A stretch of 64,000 nt of DNA from Hymenobacter sp. 5317J-9 (GTDB taxonomy: Bacteria; Bacteroidota; Bacteroidia; Cytophagales; Hymenobacteraceae). The stretch is taken from assembly GCF_022921075.1 (NCBI RefSeq), contig NZ_CP095050.1, positions 4,216,001 to 4,280,000 of the forward strand. The letters run 5' to 3'. Positions 36,810 through 47,241 of this stretch are shown piece by piece (within the stretch, counting starts at the first letter, position 1; each line of letters starts with the position of its first letter). The translations under genes were made by a program, and so were the position numbers. The notes beneath the pieces were generated by a model that was not told the DNA's origin, did no database searches, and saw only the letters and a program-made list of their open reading frames with translations.

Positions 36810-37766
36810 CTAGTGGCCGCCCAGCTCCGTGCCGGGCAGCTCGTACACGTCGCGCACCACATAGAGCGGGCGCTGCCGGGCGGCATCGAGGCCGCGCCAC
36901 ACGTATTCACCTATCACCCCGAGGGCCACCATCTGGAAGGCCGACACCACCAGCAGCACCACCATGAGCGTGGTCCAGCCGGCCGGCTCGTTGGGGTGCA
37001 GAAACTTAAGGGCAATGACGTAGAGCCCGTAAATAAGAGCAATCAACCCCAGCCCGAGCCCTAACACCGAGATGGCGCGGATGGGTACGAAAGAAAAGGC
37101 CATCAGGGAATCGATGAGCAGCTTTATCTTTTTGGAAAGCGTCCAGCGCGACTTGCCAATCTGGCGCTTGCGGCGCGTGTACGGGATGTTGACGTAGGCA
37201 AAGCCCAGCCACACCATCAGGTAAAACACGTTGGAGTTGCGCTCGTGCAGCTTCAGCACCTCGGTGGCCACCTGGCGGTCGAAAAACACGAAGTCGAAGC
37301 CGCCGTCGGGGATGTTGCGCAGGGCCAGTTTCTTCATCAGCCAATGAAAGGTCTTGGCCAGGGTTTGCGACAAGCCGGTTTCTTCGCGGTCTTGCCGGTT
37401 GCCGATTACCAGCTTGAAGCCCTGCCGCCAGTGTTCGTACATGCGAGCCATCAGTTCGGGCGGGTCCTGCAAATCGGCGGTAATGACGGCCAAGCAGTCG
37501 CCGGTGGCGTGCGCCATACCGGCCACAATGGCGTTGTAAGAGCCCACATTGCCGGCCAGGTCCACCACACGAATGCGGCCAGGGAACTCGGCTTGGGCCC
37601 GGCGCAGCGCCCCAAGGGTGTCGTCGCCGGAGCCGTCGTTCACAAAAACGTATTCGAATGTGACTTCGGGCGGGAAATTGACCTCGTTGGCTACCAGCTC
37701 GCGCGACGTAACCGGGATATTCTCCTCGTTGAAATAGCAGGGAATAATGACGGAAAGTTTGGGCAT
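36810..37766 (-). CDS. family 2 glycosyltransferase, GtrB/ArnC-like (polyprenyl-phosphate sugar synthase)
   Basis: The 318-residue protein begins KLSVIIPCYFNEENIPVT, has FVNDGSGDDTL and VITADLQDPPELM (the DLQDPPE typical of GtrB, ArnC and DPM-like enzymes), and ends with two membrane helices at about 230-255 and 265-290. These enzymes move a sugar from a nucleotide donor to undecaprenyl phosphate at the inner membrane. The membrane protein downstream is the likely user. The sugar is not predictable. Confidence 0.85.
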   Translation of the reverse strand: MPKLSVIIPCYFNEENIPVTSRELVANEVNFPPEVTFEYVFVNDGSGDDTLGALRRAQAEFPGRIRVVDLAGNVGSYNAIVAGMAHATGDCLAVITADLQDPPELMARMYEHWRQGFKLVIGNRQDREETGLSQTLAKTFHWLMKKLALRNIPDGGFDFVFFDRQVATEVLKLHERNSNVFYLMVWLGFAYVNIPYTRRKRQIGKSRWTLSKKIKLLIDSLMAFSFVPIRAISVLGLGLGLIALIYGLYVIALKFLHPNEPAGWTTLMVVLLVVSAFQMVALGVIGEYVWRGLDAARQRPLYVVRDVYELPGTELGGH

Positions 37767-37832
37767 AGCGGGGCTCAGGGCGCGAAGGCAGGCAGGTCAA
37801 TCAAAAATGGCTGCGGACAACGCAGCCAGGAC

Positions 37833-37840
37833 CAAAGTTA
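37833..37840 (-). promoter_or_regulatory. -7 promoter element of the GtrB-like gene
   Basis: The reverse strand reads TAACTTTG (TAnnTTTG) 67 bases before the ATG; a TTG lies 15 bases further upstream, slightly short. A small inverted repeat (37809-37815 with 37821-37827, 7 bp) falls in the predicted leader. The remaining sequence of the 286-base gap 37767-38052 holds only the terminator at 37999-38035. Confidence 0.38.
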
Positions 37841-37998
37841 ATGGCTATTGTTTGCCAACCTACGAGAGAGAAGAAGGTGAGCCTATCACGTTTTCGCCCT
37901 TGAAGTACTACCAATACCAGGGTCGCCGAGCTTTGGGAAATAGATAAGATGCGGAGCAGGATAATCGGCCATAAAAACAAAAGTGGGGGATGAAAACG

Positions 37999-38035
37999 AA
38001 AAAAGAGCAGCCGGCCGTGCCAACTGCTCTTTTTT
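37999..38035 (-). terminator. intrinsic terminator after the UDP-glucuronate decarboxylase gene
   Basis: Arms 37999-38010 and 38024-38035 are perfect 12-base complements with a 13-base loop. Read on the minus strand the right arm ends in six T residues, 18 bases after the stop at 38053. Confidence 0.75.
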
Positions 38036-38052
38036 GCCTGAGCGCGAAAGTC

Positions 38053-39006
<954 letters not shown>

Positions 39007-39021
39007 AGTATGTGGTTAGGG

Positions 39022-39111
39022 CGTCATGCTGAGCGAAGTCGAAGCATTTCCACTGCGCGAGTGAATGATTACTCCTGCGGTAGAGATGCTTCGACTGCGC
39101 TCAGCATGACG
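39022..39111. repeat. REP-like inverted repeat, 26-bp arms
   Basis: Arms at 39022-39047 and 39086-39111 are reverse complements with one mismatch. The arm starts CGTCATGCTGAGCGAAGTCG. I recall this motif as a dispersed intergenic repeat in Hymenobacter and related genomes; no second copy is seen in this window. The middle 38 bases pair weakly. It lies between ugd and uxs, where the transcript could form a long hairpin that affects stability or read-through. No transposase or RAYT gene is adjacent. Confidence 0.75.
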
Positions 39112-39134
39112 TTCTATTTTATTGCAATGAAAAC

Positions 39135-40478
39135 CTATGCCTTCACCGGCTCCTGGTGGTCGGTTTTCACGCCGATGCAGTGGTAGGCAAAGCCCAGGGC
39201 TTTCAGCTCGCTGGCTTCGTAGATGTTGCGGCCGTCGAAAATGACTTTCTGCTTCATCAGGCGGGACACCACGTCGAAATTGGGCGAGCGGAAATCGGGC
39301 CACTCGGTTACCACCAGCAGGGCGTCAGCGTCGATGAGGGCGGCGAATTCGTCCTTGGCGTAGGTGATGCTGTCGCCAATCATGTGCTGGGCCTCGGGCA
39401 TGGCCACGGGGTCGTAGGCCGTCACGGTGCAGCCAGCAGCCAGCAGCTTCTCGATGATAACCAGCGAGGGAGCCTCGCGCATGTCATCGGTTTTGGGCTT
39501 GAAGGACAGGCCCCACAGAGCAATCTTTAGGCCCTTGAGGTTGCCGCCAAAATGCTTGCTTACTTTGTTGAAGAGCACCGATTTCTGGTCCTCGTTCACG
39601 CTTTCCACGGCCTTGAGCACCTGCATCTTGTAGCCGTTTTCCTCGGCCGTTTTGATGAGGGCTTTCACGTCTTTGGGGAAGCAGGAGCCGCCGTAGCCGA
39701 TGCCGGGGTAAATGAACTTGGTGCCGATGCGGGCGTCGGAGCCGATGCCCTGGCGCACCTTGTTCACGTCGGCGCCCATGATTTCGCACAGGTTGGCCAC
39801 GTCGTTCATGAAGCTGATTTTGGTAGCCAGCATCGAGTTGGCGGCATACTTCGTCATCTCCGCCGACGGAATGTCCATGAAGATGATGGGGTGGCCGTTC
39901 AGCAGAAAGGGCTTGTAGAGGCGACGCATCACCTCTTCGGCGCGCTCCGAAGCCACGCCCACCACGATGCGGTCGGGCTTGAGGAAGTCGTCGATGGCGG
40001 CGCCTTCTTTCAGGAACTCGGGGTTGGAAGCCACGTCGAACTCGATGGCAGCGCTGCGCTTTTCGAGGGCTTTCTCGATTTCGGCGCGCACCTTGGCGGC
40101 CGTGCCCACGGGCACCGTGCTCTTGGTCACGATGACGCCGTAGCTGTTCATGTTCTCGCCGATGCTGCGGGCCACGGCCAGCACGTATTTCAGGTCAGCC
40201 GAGCCGTCTTCGCCGGGAGGCGTGCCCACCGCGATGAAGGCCACGTCGCAATCCTTGATGGCTTCGCCGATGTTGGTGGAAAAGTGCAGACGGCCTTTTT
40301 CCACGTTGCGGCTCACCATTTCTTCGAGGCCGGGCTCGTAAATCGGCAAGATGCCTTTGTGCAGGTTGTCAATTTTTTTCTGGTCGATGTCGATGCACGT
40401 TACATCAATGCCGACTTCAGCAAAGCACGTACCGGTCACCAGACCTACATAGCCAGTGCCTACAATTGCGATTTTCAT
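39135..40478 (-). CDS. ugd: UDP-glucose 6-dehydrogenase
   Basis: The protein of 447 residues starts MKIAIVGTGYVGLVTGTCF and shows the three domains of the family: the NAD-binding N terminus, a central domain with GGSCFPKD holding the catalytic Cys, and a C-terminal UDP-binding domain (ALWGLSFKPKTDDMREAPS). It oxidises UDP-glucose twice to UDP-glucuronate. The frame is open to 40517, but the ATG at 40478 gives the correct start. Its product feeds the decarboxylase downstream. A -7 box lies at 40515-40522. Confidence 0.95.
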   Translation of the reverse strand: MKIAIVGTGYVGLVTGTCFAEVGIDVTCIDIDQKKIDNLHKGILPIYEPGLEEMVSRNVEKGRLHFSTNIGEAIKDCDVAFIAVGTPPGEDGSADLKYVLAVARSIGENMNSYGVIVTKSTVPVGTAAKVRAEIEKALEKRSAAIEFDVASNPEFLKEGAAIDDFLKPDRIVVGVASERAEEVMRRLYKPFLLNGHPIIFMDIPSAEMTKYAANSMLATKISFMNDVANLCEIMGADVNKVRQGIGSDARIGTKFIYPGIGYGGSCFPKDVKALIKTAEENGYKMQVLKAVESVNEDQKSVLFNKVSKHFGGNLKGLKIALWGLSFKPKTDDMREAPSLVIIEKLLAAGCTVTAYDPVAMPEAQHMIGDSITYAKDEFAALIDADALLVVTEWPDFRSPNFDVVSRLMKQKVIFDGRNIYEASELKALGFAYHCIGVKTDHQEPVKA

Positions 40479-40514
40479 ATAAAAAGGGTTGTGAGAAATT
40501 TCATTTTGGCCGCG

Positions 40515-40522
40515 CAAAGTTA
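40515..40522 (-). promoter_or_regulatory. -7 promoter element of ugd
   Basis: The reverse strand reads TAACTTTG (TAnnTTTG), 36 bases before the ugd ATG. No TTG is found at 17-23 bases upstream because that part is G/C only. Confidence 0.42.
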
Positions 40523-40560
40523 GGGCCGGGGGCCGATGGTTAGGTACGCCAGGCTGCTAA

Positions 40561-42468
40561 TTAGCTGGCCATGTACTGCTTCCACCACGTCTGAAACACG
40601 ATGAGGCCCCAGATACGCGCGTGAACGTCACCGGGGTTGCGCGAAAAAAGCTGCGCCTTCAGGTCGCGGATGGCCTGCACGTCGAAGATGCCCTGGGCTT
40701 CGATGAATTCGTCGCGCAGCAGGTCGTTCTCGATGAGGCTGCGCAGCTCGCCGCGCATCCATTTCAGCAAGGGCACCTCGAAGCCGTGTTTGGGCCGGTC
40801 GTAGAGCTCGGCGGGCAGCTCGGAGCGGAAGGCGTCCTGCACGATTTTCTTTTTCATCGTGGCGTCCACCTTGCTGCTCACGGGCAGCGAGAAGGCGAAG
40901 TTCACGACCTTATAATCGAGGAAAGGGGTGCGCACTTCCAGCGAGTTGGCCATGCTCATCAGGTCCACTTTCGTGAGCATGTCGTAGGGCAGCACCAGCT
41001 TCATGTCGGTGAGCAGCACCTCGTTGAGGTCGCCGTCAGAATGTAGGTCTTCCAGAATGTCCTTGCGGCGCTTGGCGGCGGCCTTTTTGCCCACCTTGCG
41101 GCGGCTGTCGGCGCTGAGCAGGCGGCGGGCATCGTCGGCCGAGGCGAAGCTGGCCCAGTCCCAGTACCGGTCTTTCACGCCGGCCGTCATGCCGCGCGAG
41201 AAGCGCTGGAGCTGGCGGATGCGGTTGCCCAGGAAGCTGTTGCGCGACTTGGGCAGTGCGTCCCACACAAAGCCCAAGGCCGTCACGGCTTCGGCCTTCA
41301 CGCCGCCCTGCCGCACCTTGAACTCGCCCATGTGCTTGTTGTAGCCGCCGAACATCTCGTCGGCGCCGTCGCCGCTCAGGGCCACGGTCACTTTCTGGCG
41401 GGTGCGCTGGCTGAGGATGTACACGGCCAGGGCCGAGGAGTCGGCAAACGGCTCATCGAGGTACGACAGCATGTCGTGGATGTGCTCGTAGAGGTCGTTG
41501 TTGGTGAGCGAGAACACCGTGTGGTTGGTGTTGTGCCGGGCCGCCACGAGGTTGGCATACTTGGTTTCGTCGAAGAAGGGCTCGTCTTTGAAACCGATGC
41601 TAAAGGTGTTGAGGTGGGGCGTGTGGCGGGCGGCCAAGGCCGTAATTACGCTGGAGTCGATGCCACCGCTGAGGAAGGCGCCCAAGGGCACGTCGGCCAC
41701 GAGGCGGCGCTGCACGGCACCGTCCATCAGCTCGACCAGCTTCTTCTGCTGCTGCTCGTAGCTGAGCTTGTTTTTGGCGACTTTCTTGGGGTCGTAGGGG
41801 ATTTTATACCAGGCCTTGCCCACCACTTTCCCGTCCTTGATGTAGAGGTAGTGGCCGGGCAGCAGCTTCTTCACGCCCTTGAAAATGCTGGCCGGGCCGG
41901 GAATGTAGTTGAGCTGCAGGTACTGGCTCAAGGCCACGTAGTCGAGCTTGCGGGGCACGCCCAGCGCCATCATCGACTTCATTTCCGAGGCGAAGAACAG
42001 CTTGTCCTCGTCGCGGTAAATCAACAGCGGCTTCACGCCAAACCGGTCGCGGGCAATGAACAGGGAGTTTTCTTCCTTGTCGAAAATGGCCAGGCCGAAA
42101 AAGCCGTTCAGCTTTTTAATAAAGCCGCGCCCTTCGGTGATGTAGAGCTGAAGAATAACCTCCGTATCGGTTTGCGAATGAAAGACGCAGCCCCGTTTGA
42201 TGAGCTTTTCGCGCAGCTCGCGGAAGTTGAAAATCTCGCCGTTGAACACGATGGTGTAGCGGTTGGCGGCGTCGCTCATGGGCTGGTTGCCGTCGGCCGA
42301 AAGGTCGAGGATGGCCAGCCGCCGAAAGCCCAGTCCGCACTGGTCGTACACGAAATGGCCCTCCGAATCAGGACCGCGGCGAATGATGGCGTCGGTCGAC
42401 GCCTGCAGGTTGGCCAAAGACTGGCGACCCGTTTCGGTAAAGGCAAATACTCCGGTTATTCCGCACAT
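40561..42468 (-). CDS. asnB: asparagine synthase (glutamine-hydrolysing), AsnB type
   Basis: The protein of 635 residues starts MCGITGVFAF, so Cys2 is the glutaminase nucleophile. RGPDSEGHF, FNGEIFNFRELR and SQTDTEVIL complete the class II amidotransferase domain; ALSGDGADEMFGGYN and LSGGIDSSVI mark the ATP-pyrophosphatase domain. It makes asparagine from aspartate, ATP and glutamine, but members in polysaccharide loci may amidate sugar acids. Next to ugd and uxs the second option should be considered. The start at 42468 is set by Cys2; the frame is open to 42543. A -7 element lies 10 bases upstream. Confidence 0.88.
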   Translation of the reverse strand: MCGITGVFAFTETGRQSLANLQASTDAIIRRGPDSEGHFVYDQCGLGFRRLAILDLSADGNQPMSDAANRYTIVFNGEIFNFRELREKLIKRGCVFHSQTDTEVILQLYITEGRGFIKKLNGFFGLAIFDKEENSLFIARDRFGVKPLLIYRDEDKLFFASEMKSMMALGVPRKLDYVALSQYLQLNYIPGPASIFKGVKKLLPGHYLYIKDGKVVGKAWYKIPYDPKKVAKNKLSYEQQQKKLVELMDGAVQRRLVADVPLGAFLSGGIDSSVITALAARHTPHLNTFSIGFKDEPFFDETKYANLVAARHNTNHTVFSLTNNDLYEHIHDMLSYLDEPFADSSALAVYILSQRTRQKVTVALSGDGADEMFGGYNKHMGEFKVRQGGVKAEAVTALGFVWDALPKSRNSFLGNRIRQLQRFSRGMTAGVKDRYWDWASFASADDARRLLSADSRRKVGKKAAAKRRKDILEDLHSDGDLNEVLLTDMKLVLPYDMLTKVDLMSMANSLEVRTPFLDYKVVNFAFSLPVSSKVDATMKKKIVQDAFRSELPAELYDRPKHGFEVPLLKWMRGELRSLIENDLLRDEFIEAQGIFDVQAIRDLKAQLFSRNPGDVHARIWGLIVFQTWWKQYMAS

Positions 42469-42477
42469 AGTAGCGCG

Positions 42478-42485
42478 CAAAAGTA
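42478..42485 (-). promoter_or_regulatory. -7 promoter element of asnB, with an adjacent palindrome
   Basis: The reverse strand reads TACTTTTG (TAnnTTTG) 10 bases before the ATG, so the transcript would have almost no leader. A perfect 6-bp inverted repeat (42494-42499 with 42502-42507, 2-base spacer) lies just upstream and could be an operator; that is speculation. Confidence 0.4.
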
Positions 42486-42655
42486 CGACCCGGCAACCTA
42501 AAGGTTGGTGCCGGGGTATTACGAATAACGGGAACGGCCCCAATTATCCCTGACCGGCGCCGGCTTAGGCGGCGCTGTGGTCAAGCTTCCTGGTTGCATT
42601 TCATCCCGGCCCGACCCTTCGCCCGACCGTTTCACCTCCCCATCTTTTCTTTCCC

Positions 42656-43144
42656 ATGAACCTCAACGAGCAATTCCAAGCCGCCGCCCAGCAAGTCAAC
42701 AACCTGCCCGACAGCGTGGCCGCCCAGCACATGACCGAGCTCTACGGCCTCTACAAACAAGCCACCGAAGGCGACGTGAACATGAAGCCCGACGAAGTAG
42801 ACCCCAACGCCGCCGACCAGGCCAGTGGCCCCGCCGGCCTCTCGCAGGCCCAGTGGGACTCCTGGAACCAGTTTAAGGGCGTGCCCCAGGACGAAGCCAA
42901 GCAGCGCTACGTGGCCCGCGCCACCGAAATTGCGGGCAGCACCTCCGACACGCCCACCAACGCCGTGCCGACGGACGGCACTACTAATGCCCCCGCTGGC
43001 CGCACCAACGCCGACACCGAAAACACCACCGTCTCGCGCCAGCCCGACCACGGCCCCGGCCAAAGCGCCCAGGGTGGCCTGCGAGGCGACATCACGGCCG
43101 GCGCCCCCTACGGCGGCGAAGACAAGCTGAAAGGCGAGCAATAA
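42656..43144 (+). CDS. acyl-CoA-binding protein with a long low-complexity tail
   Basis: Residues 1-88 have the ACBP fold signature: AAAQQVNNLP, LYGLYKQATEGDVN (the Tyr and Lys that bind the CoA), and WDSWNQFKGVPQDEAKQRYV. The remaining 74 residues are rich in Thr, Asn, Gly, Ala and Pro and are likely disordered; no domain is seen. The protein would bind long-chain acyl-CoA in the cytoplasm. ACBPs are common in eukaryotes and occur in some Bacteroidota. It is a single gene, followed by a strong terminator, and divergent from asnB (187-base gap). Confidence 0.88.
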   Translation: MNLNEQFQAAAQQVNNLPDSVAAQHMTELYGLYKQATEGDVNMKPDEVDPNAADQASGPAGLSQAQWDSWNQFKGVPQDEAKQRYVARATEIAGSTSDTPTNAVPTDGTTNAPAGRTNADTENTTVSRQPDHGPGQSAQGGLRGDITAGAPYGGEDKLKGEQ

Positions 43145-43170
43145 GCCGGAAGCGCTGATTTGATACGATT

Positions 43171-43211
43171 GGGTAGGGTGCGGGGCTTGCCCCCGCACCC
43201 TACCCTTTTTT
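43171..43211 (+). terminator. intrinsic terminator after the ACBP gene
   Basis: Arms 43171-43185 and 43191-43205 are perfect 15-base complements, with a 5-base loop and six T residues from 43206, 26 bases after the stop. Confidence 0.85.
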
Positions 43212-43270
43212 ACGCATATTATTGCTGTTCGGAGCAGCGTCGCTCCTACCCTTCCAGCCTCTAGCCTAGT

Positions 43271-44923
43271 ATGGACCGTCGCCTGTTCCTGAATCAAAGC
43301 ACGCGCGTGGCCCTCACGGCCGCCCTGCTGCCTGCCGTGGCCTGCCAAACCAACACCGATAAAAAAATGGCCGACGAGGCCGCCGAAACTGCTGGCCCGC
43401 CCTCGGCCGCCGCTGCCGATGCCGAGCCTTTCGCCCTGCACGAATCCACCGTGGCCGACCTGCAGGAACGCATGGCCAAGGGTAACGAAACTGCCCGCAG
43501 CCTGAGCGAAAAATATCTGGGGCGCATCAAGGCCCTGAATGAAGCCGGGCCCATGCTGCGGGCCGTCATCGAAACCAACCCCGACGCCCTTAAAATTGCC
43601 GATGAGCTGGACCAGGAGCGTAAGGCCGGTAAGCTGCGCGGGCCGCTGCACGGCATTCCGGTGCTGATTAAGGACAATATTGACAGCGGCGACCAGATGA
43701 TGACCACCGCCGGCGCATCGGCCCTGACGGGCCACAAGGCCAAACAGGATGCCTTTATCACTAAAAGGCTGCGCGCGGCCGGCGCCGTGCTGCTCGGCAA
43801 AACCAACCTGAGCGAGTGGGCCAACTTCCGCTCTTCCCATTCGGTAAGCGGCTGGAGCAGCCGGGGCCACCAGAGCCGCAACCCTTACGTGCTCGACCGC
43901 AGCACCAGCGGCAGCAGTTCGGGCTCGGGGGCGGCGGTGGCGGCCAACTTATGCGCCATTGCTGTAGGAACCGAAACCGACGGCTCGGTGGTGTCGCCGT
44001 CGTCGTGCAACGGGCTGGTGGGGCTCAAGCCCACGGTGGGCCTGCTCAGCCGCAGCGGCATCATTCCCATTTCGAGCACGCAGGACACGGCCGGGCCCAT
44101 GGCGCGCACCGTGCGCGACGCGGCCCTGCTGCTGGCGGCCCTGCAAGGCCCCGACCCCGCCGACCCGGCCCGGCTGCCCATCCCAACTGCCACTCCGGTC
44201 GATTACACGACCTTCCTTGAAGCTGATGCGCTGAAAGGCCAGCGGCTGGGCGTAGAAAAGTCGCACCTGAACGGCCCGCCCAAGGTGGCCGCGCTGCTGA
44301 AGGAAGCCGTGGCCGCACTCAAGGCCCAGGGCGCTACTGTGGTCGAAATCGAGCTAAATAAGCTGGTAAATCCGCTGGGCGAGGCCGAATTCGACGTCCT
44401 GCTCTACGAGTTCAAGGATGGGGTGAACAAGTACCTGGCCGGCGCCGGCGCGCCGGTAAAGAACCTGGCCGACGTCATCGCCTACAACAACGCACACGCC
44501 GCCGAGGCCATGCCCATTTTCGGGCAGGAAACCCTTATTCGGGCCGAAGCCACCGACGGGCTGGGCAATGCCAGGTACAAAGCTGCTGTGCAAAAAAGCG
44601 TGAGCGGTGCCTGCCAGGCCATCGACTCGCTGCTGAAAGCCAACCAGCTCACGGCCATTGTGGGCGTGACCACCGGCCCGGCCTGGTGCATCGACTGGGT
44701 GAACGGCGACTATTCCACGGGGGTAGATTTTTCGTCGCCGGCGGCCATGGCCGGCTACCCGCACCTCACTGTGCCCATGGGGCAGGTGCTGGGGCTGCCG
44801 GTGGGCCTGTCGTTTGTGGGCTCGGCCTATCAGGAAGGAAAGTTATTAGGCCTTGGCTATGCTTACGAGCAGGCCACGCACCACCGCGCGGCGCCGAAAT
44901 TTTTGCCGACAGTACAGGCGTGA
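43271..44923 (+). CDS. amidase-signature family hydrolase, probable lipoprotein
   Basis: The 550-residue protein has an N-terminal signal with AVAC at residues 22-25 that fits a loose lipobox, then an Ala-rich linker. The amidase core carries Lys134 (VLIKDN), the cis-Ser in the STSGSSSGSG segment (about 211-220) and the nucleophile Ser239 in GTETDGSV, the Ser-cisSer-Lys triad. It probably cleaves amide bonds in the periplasm or at the outer membrane; the substrate is unknown and similarity to GatA is only in the core. Its stop lies at the edge of a 22-bp inverted repeat. Confidence 0.85.
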   Translation: MDRRLFLNQSTRVALTAALLPAVACQTNTDKKMADEAAETAGPPSAAAADAEPFALHESTVADLQERMAKGNETARSLSEKYLGRIKALNEAGPMLRAVIETNPDALKIADELDQERKAGKLRGPLHGIPVLIKDNIDSGDQMMTTAGASALTGHKAKQDAFITKRLRAAGAVLLGKTNLSEWANFRSSHSVSGWSSRGHQSRNPYVLDRSTSGSSSGSGAAVAANLCAIAVGTETDGSVVSPSSCNGLVGLKPTVGLLSRSGIIPISSTQDTAGPMARTVRDAALLLAALQGPDPADPARLPIPTATPVDYTTFLEADALKGQRLGVEKSHLNGPPKVAALLKEAVAALKAQGATVVEIELNKLVNPLGEAEFDVLLYEFKDGVNKYLAGAGAPVKNLADVIAYNNAHAAEAMPIFGQETLIRAEATDGLGNARYKAAVQKSVSGACQAIDSLLKANQLTAIVGVTTGPAWCIDWVNGDYSTGVDFSSPAAMAGYPHLTVPMGQVLGLPVGLSFVGSAYQEGKLLGLGYAYEQATHHRAAPKFLPTVQA

Positions 44924-44974
44924 CCTCACCCCCTGACCCCCTCTTTTTTGGAGAGGGGGTCAGGGGGTGAGGTC
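44922..44974. repeat. 22-bp perfect inverted repeat between convergent genes (terminator-like)
   Basis: Arms at 44922-44943 and 44953-44974 with a 9-base loop of mostly T. The arm overlaps the amidase stop codon and ends 5 bases before the convergent FAD-oxidase stop. The CCCCCTGACCCCCTC type of arm is, from memory, a widespread intergenic repeat. It probably serves as a bidirectional terminator. Confidence 0.75.
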
Positions 44975-44978
44975 TCCG

Positions 44979-46400
<1,422 letters not shown>

Positions 46401-46429
46401 GAGCGGTTAACGGGAAAGGCCGCGCAAAC

Positions 46430-46437
46430 TATCTTTG
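46430..46437 (+). promoter_or_regulatory. -7 element very close to the NlpC/P60 start
   Basis: TATCTTTG matches TAnnTTTG only 6 bases before the ATG at 46444. If used, the transcript would start at or near the ATG (leaderless). No TTG is at the proper distance upstream. Confidence 0.3.
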
Positions 46438-46443
46438 CGGCCA

Positions 46444-47078
46444 ATGAGGAGGGCAACAACGAAGATACTACCGGTGCTGCTGCTGACTTTGCTCGGGCTG
46501 GCCAGCTGCCACCGCAAACTCAACTACCGCGACGGCCAGTACCGCTCGGCCCGCGAAATGGTCCGGCTGAAAAAAGGCAGCCGCGCCGCGCCCACCCGCC
46601 CCGGCGGTAAGGTGAAAGTGGTGGGCGCCACGCCCAGCGGCGGCAAAAACAAAGTAGTGGTGAAGCGCGCCGCCCGCATGGGCAGCGCCACCGGCACGCT
46701 GGCCTCGGTGATTGAGGCGGCCCGTTCCTACCAGGGCACCCCCTACCTCTACGGCGGCACCACGCGCCTGGGCCTCGACTGCTCGGGGCTGCTGCAGCTG
46801 TCGTTTGGCGCGGCGGGCGTCAGCATCCCGCGCTCGTCCAACGAGCAGGCCGTGTGGGGCGACCCCATCAAGAGCACCGACCTGCAGCCCGGTGACCTGG
46901 TCTTTTTTGGGGCCTCGCCCGGCAGCCGCACCATCACCCACGTGGGGCTGGTGACCGTGGCCGACGACGAAGGCGTGGATTTCATTCACGCCTCCACCTC
47001 GCTGGGGTGGTGGAGAACAGTTTGGAGTCCGATTACTACCTCAGCCGGTTTATTCGGGCGGTGCGGCCTCGTTTGTAA
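46444..47078 (+). CDS. NlpC/P60 family lipoprotein peptidase, frameshifted near its C terminus
   Basis: The start is the ATG at 46444 (MRRATTKILPVLLL), not the TTG at 46435. LGLASC gives a lipobox with Cys22. The NlpC/P60 domain (about 85-200) has Cys113 (LDCSG), His166 (THVGLV) and the third polar residue near His182 (FIHAS), the Cys-His-polar set of gamma-D-glutamyl-diamino-acid endopeptidases that cut peptidoglycan stem peptides. As given, the frame runs to 47106 with an odd tail (WWRTVWSPITT). Adding one G to the four-G run near 47004-47008 gives VVENSLESDYYLSRFIRAVRPRL and a stop at 47076-47078, a typical family ending, so an indel is likely. A 211-residue protein would result. Confidence 0.82.
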
Positions 47079-47151
47079 TATTCCGCCGCTACCTTTGTGC
47101 CGCTAATGCTTCGATGGGCCCTGACGGGTTATTGGTAAAACTACCGTAATC

Positions 47152-47180
47152 TTGGCTCCTTCGCCCCGGTGTTACCTTTG
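47152..47180 (+). promoter_or_regulatory. Bacteroidota promoter of the first Oar-like receptor gene
   Basis: TTG at 47152-47154 and TACCTTTG (TAnnTTTG) at 47173-47180 are 18 bases apart, within the usual range. The predicted start near 47187 leaves a leader of about 55 bases before the ATG at 47242. Another -7-like box at 47090-47097 lacks a partner. Confidence 0.6.
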
Positions 47181-47241
47181 CACTGCTTTCTGCCCTTACC
47201 TGAAATTTACTTATCCCACTGTTTCACCAACCCTTTTTTGT

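Noticed and set aside
47152..47241. N-terminal extension of the first receptor
   Set aside because: The 30 residues do not look like a protein start and overlap the promoter; the ATG at 47242 begins a signal peptide.
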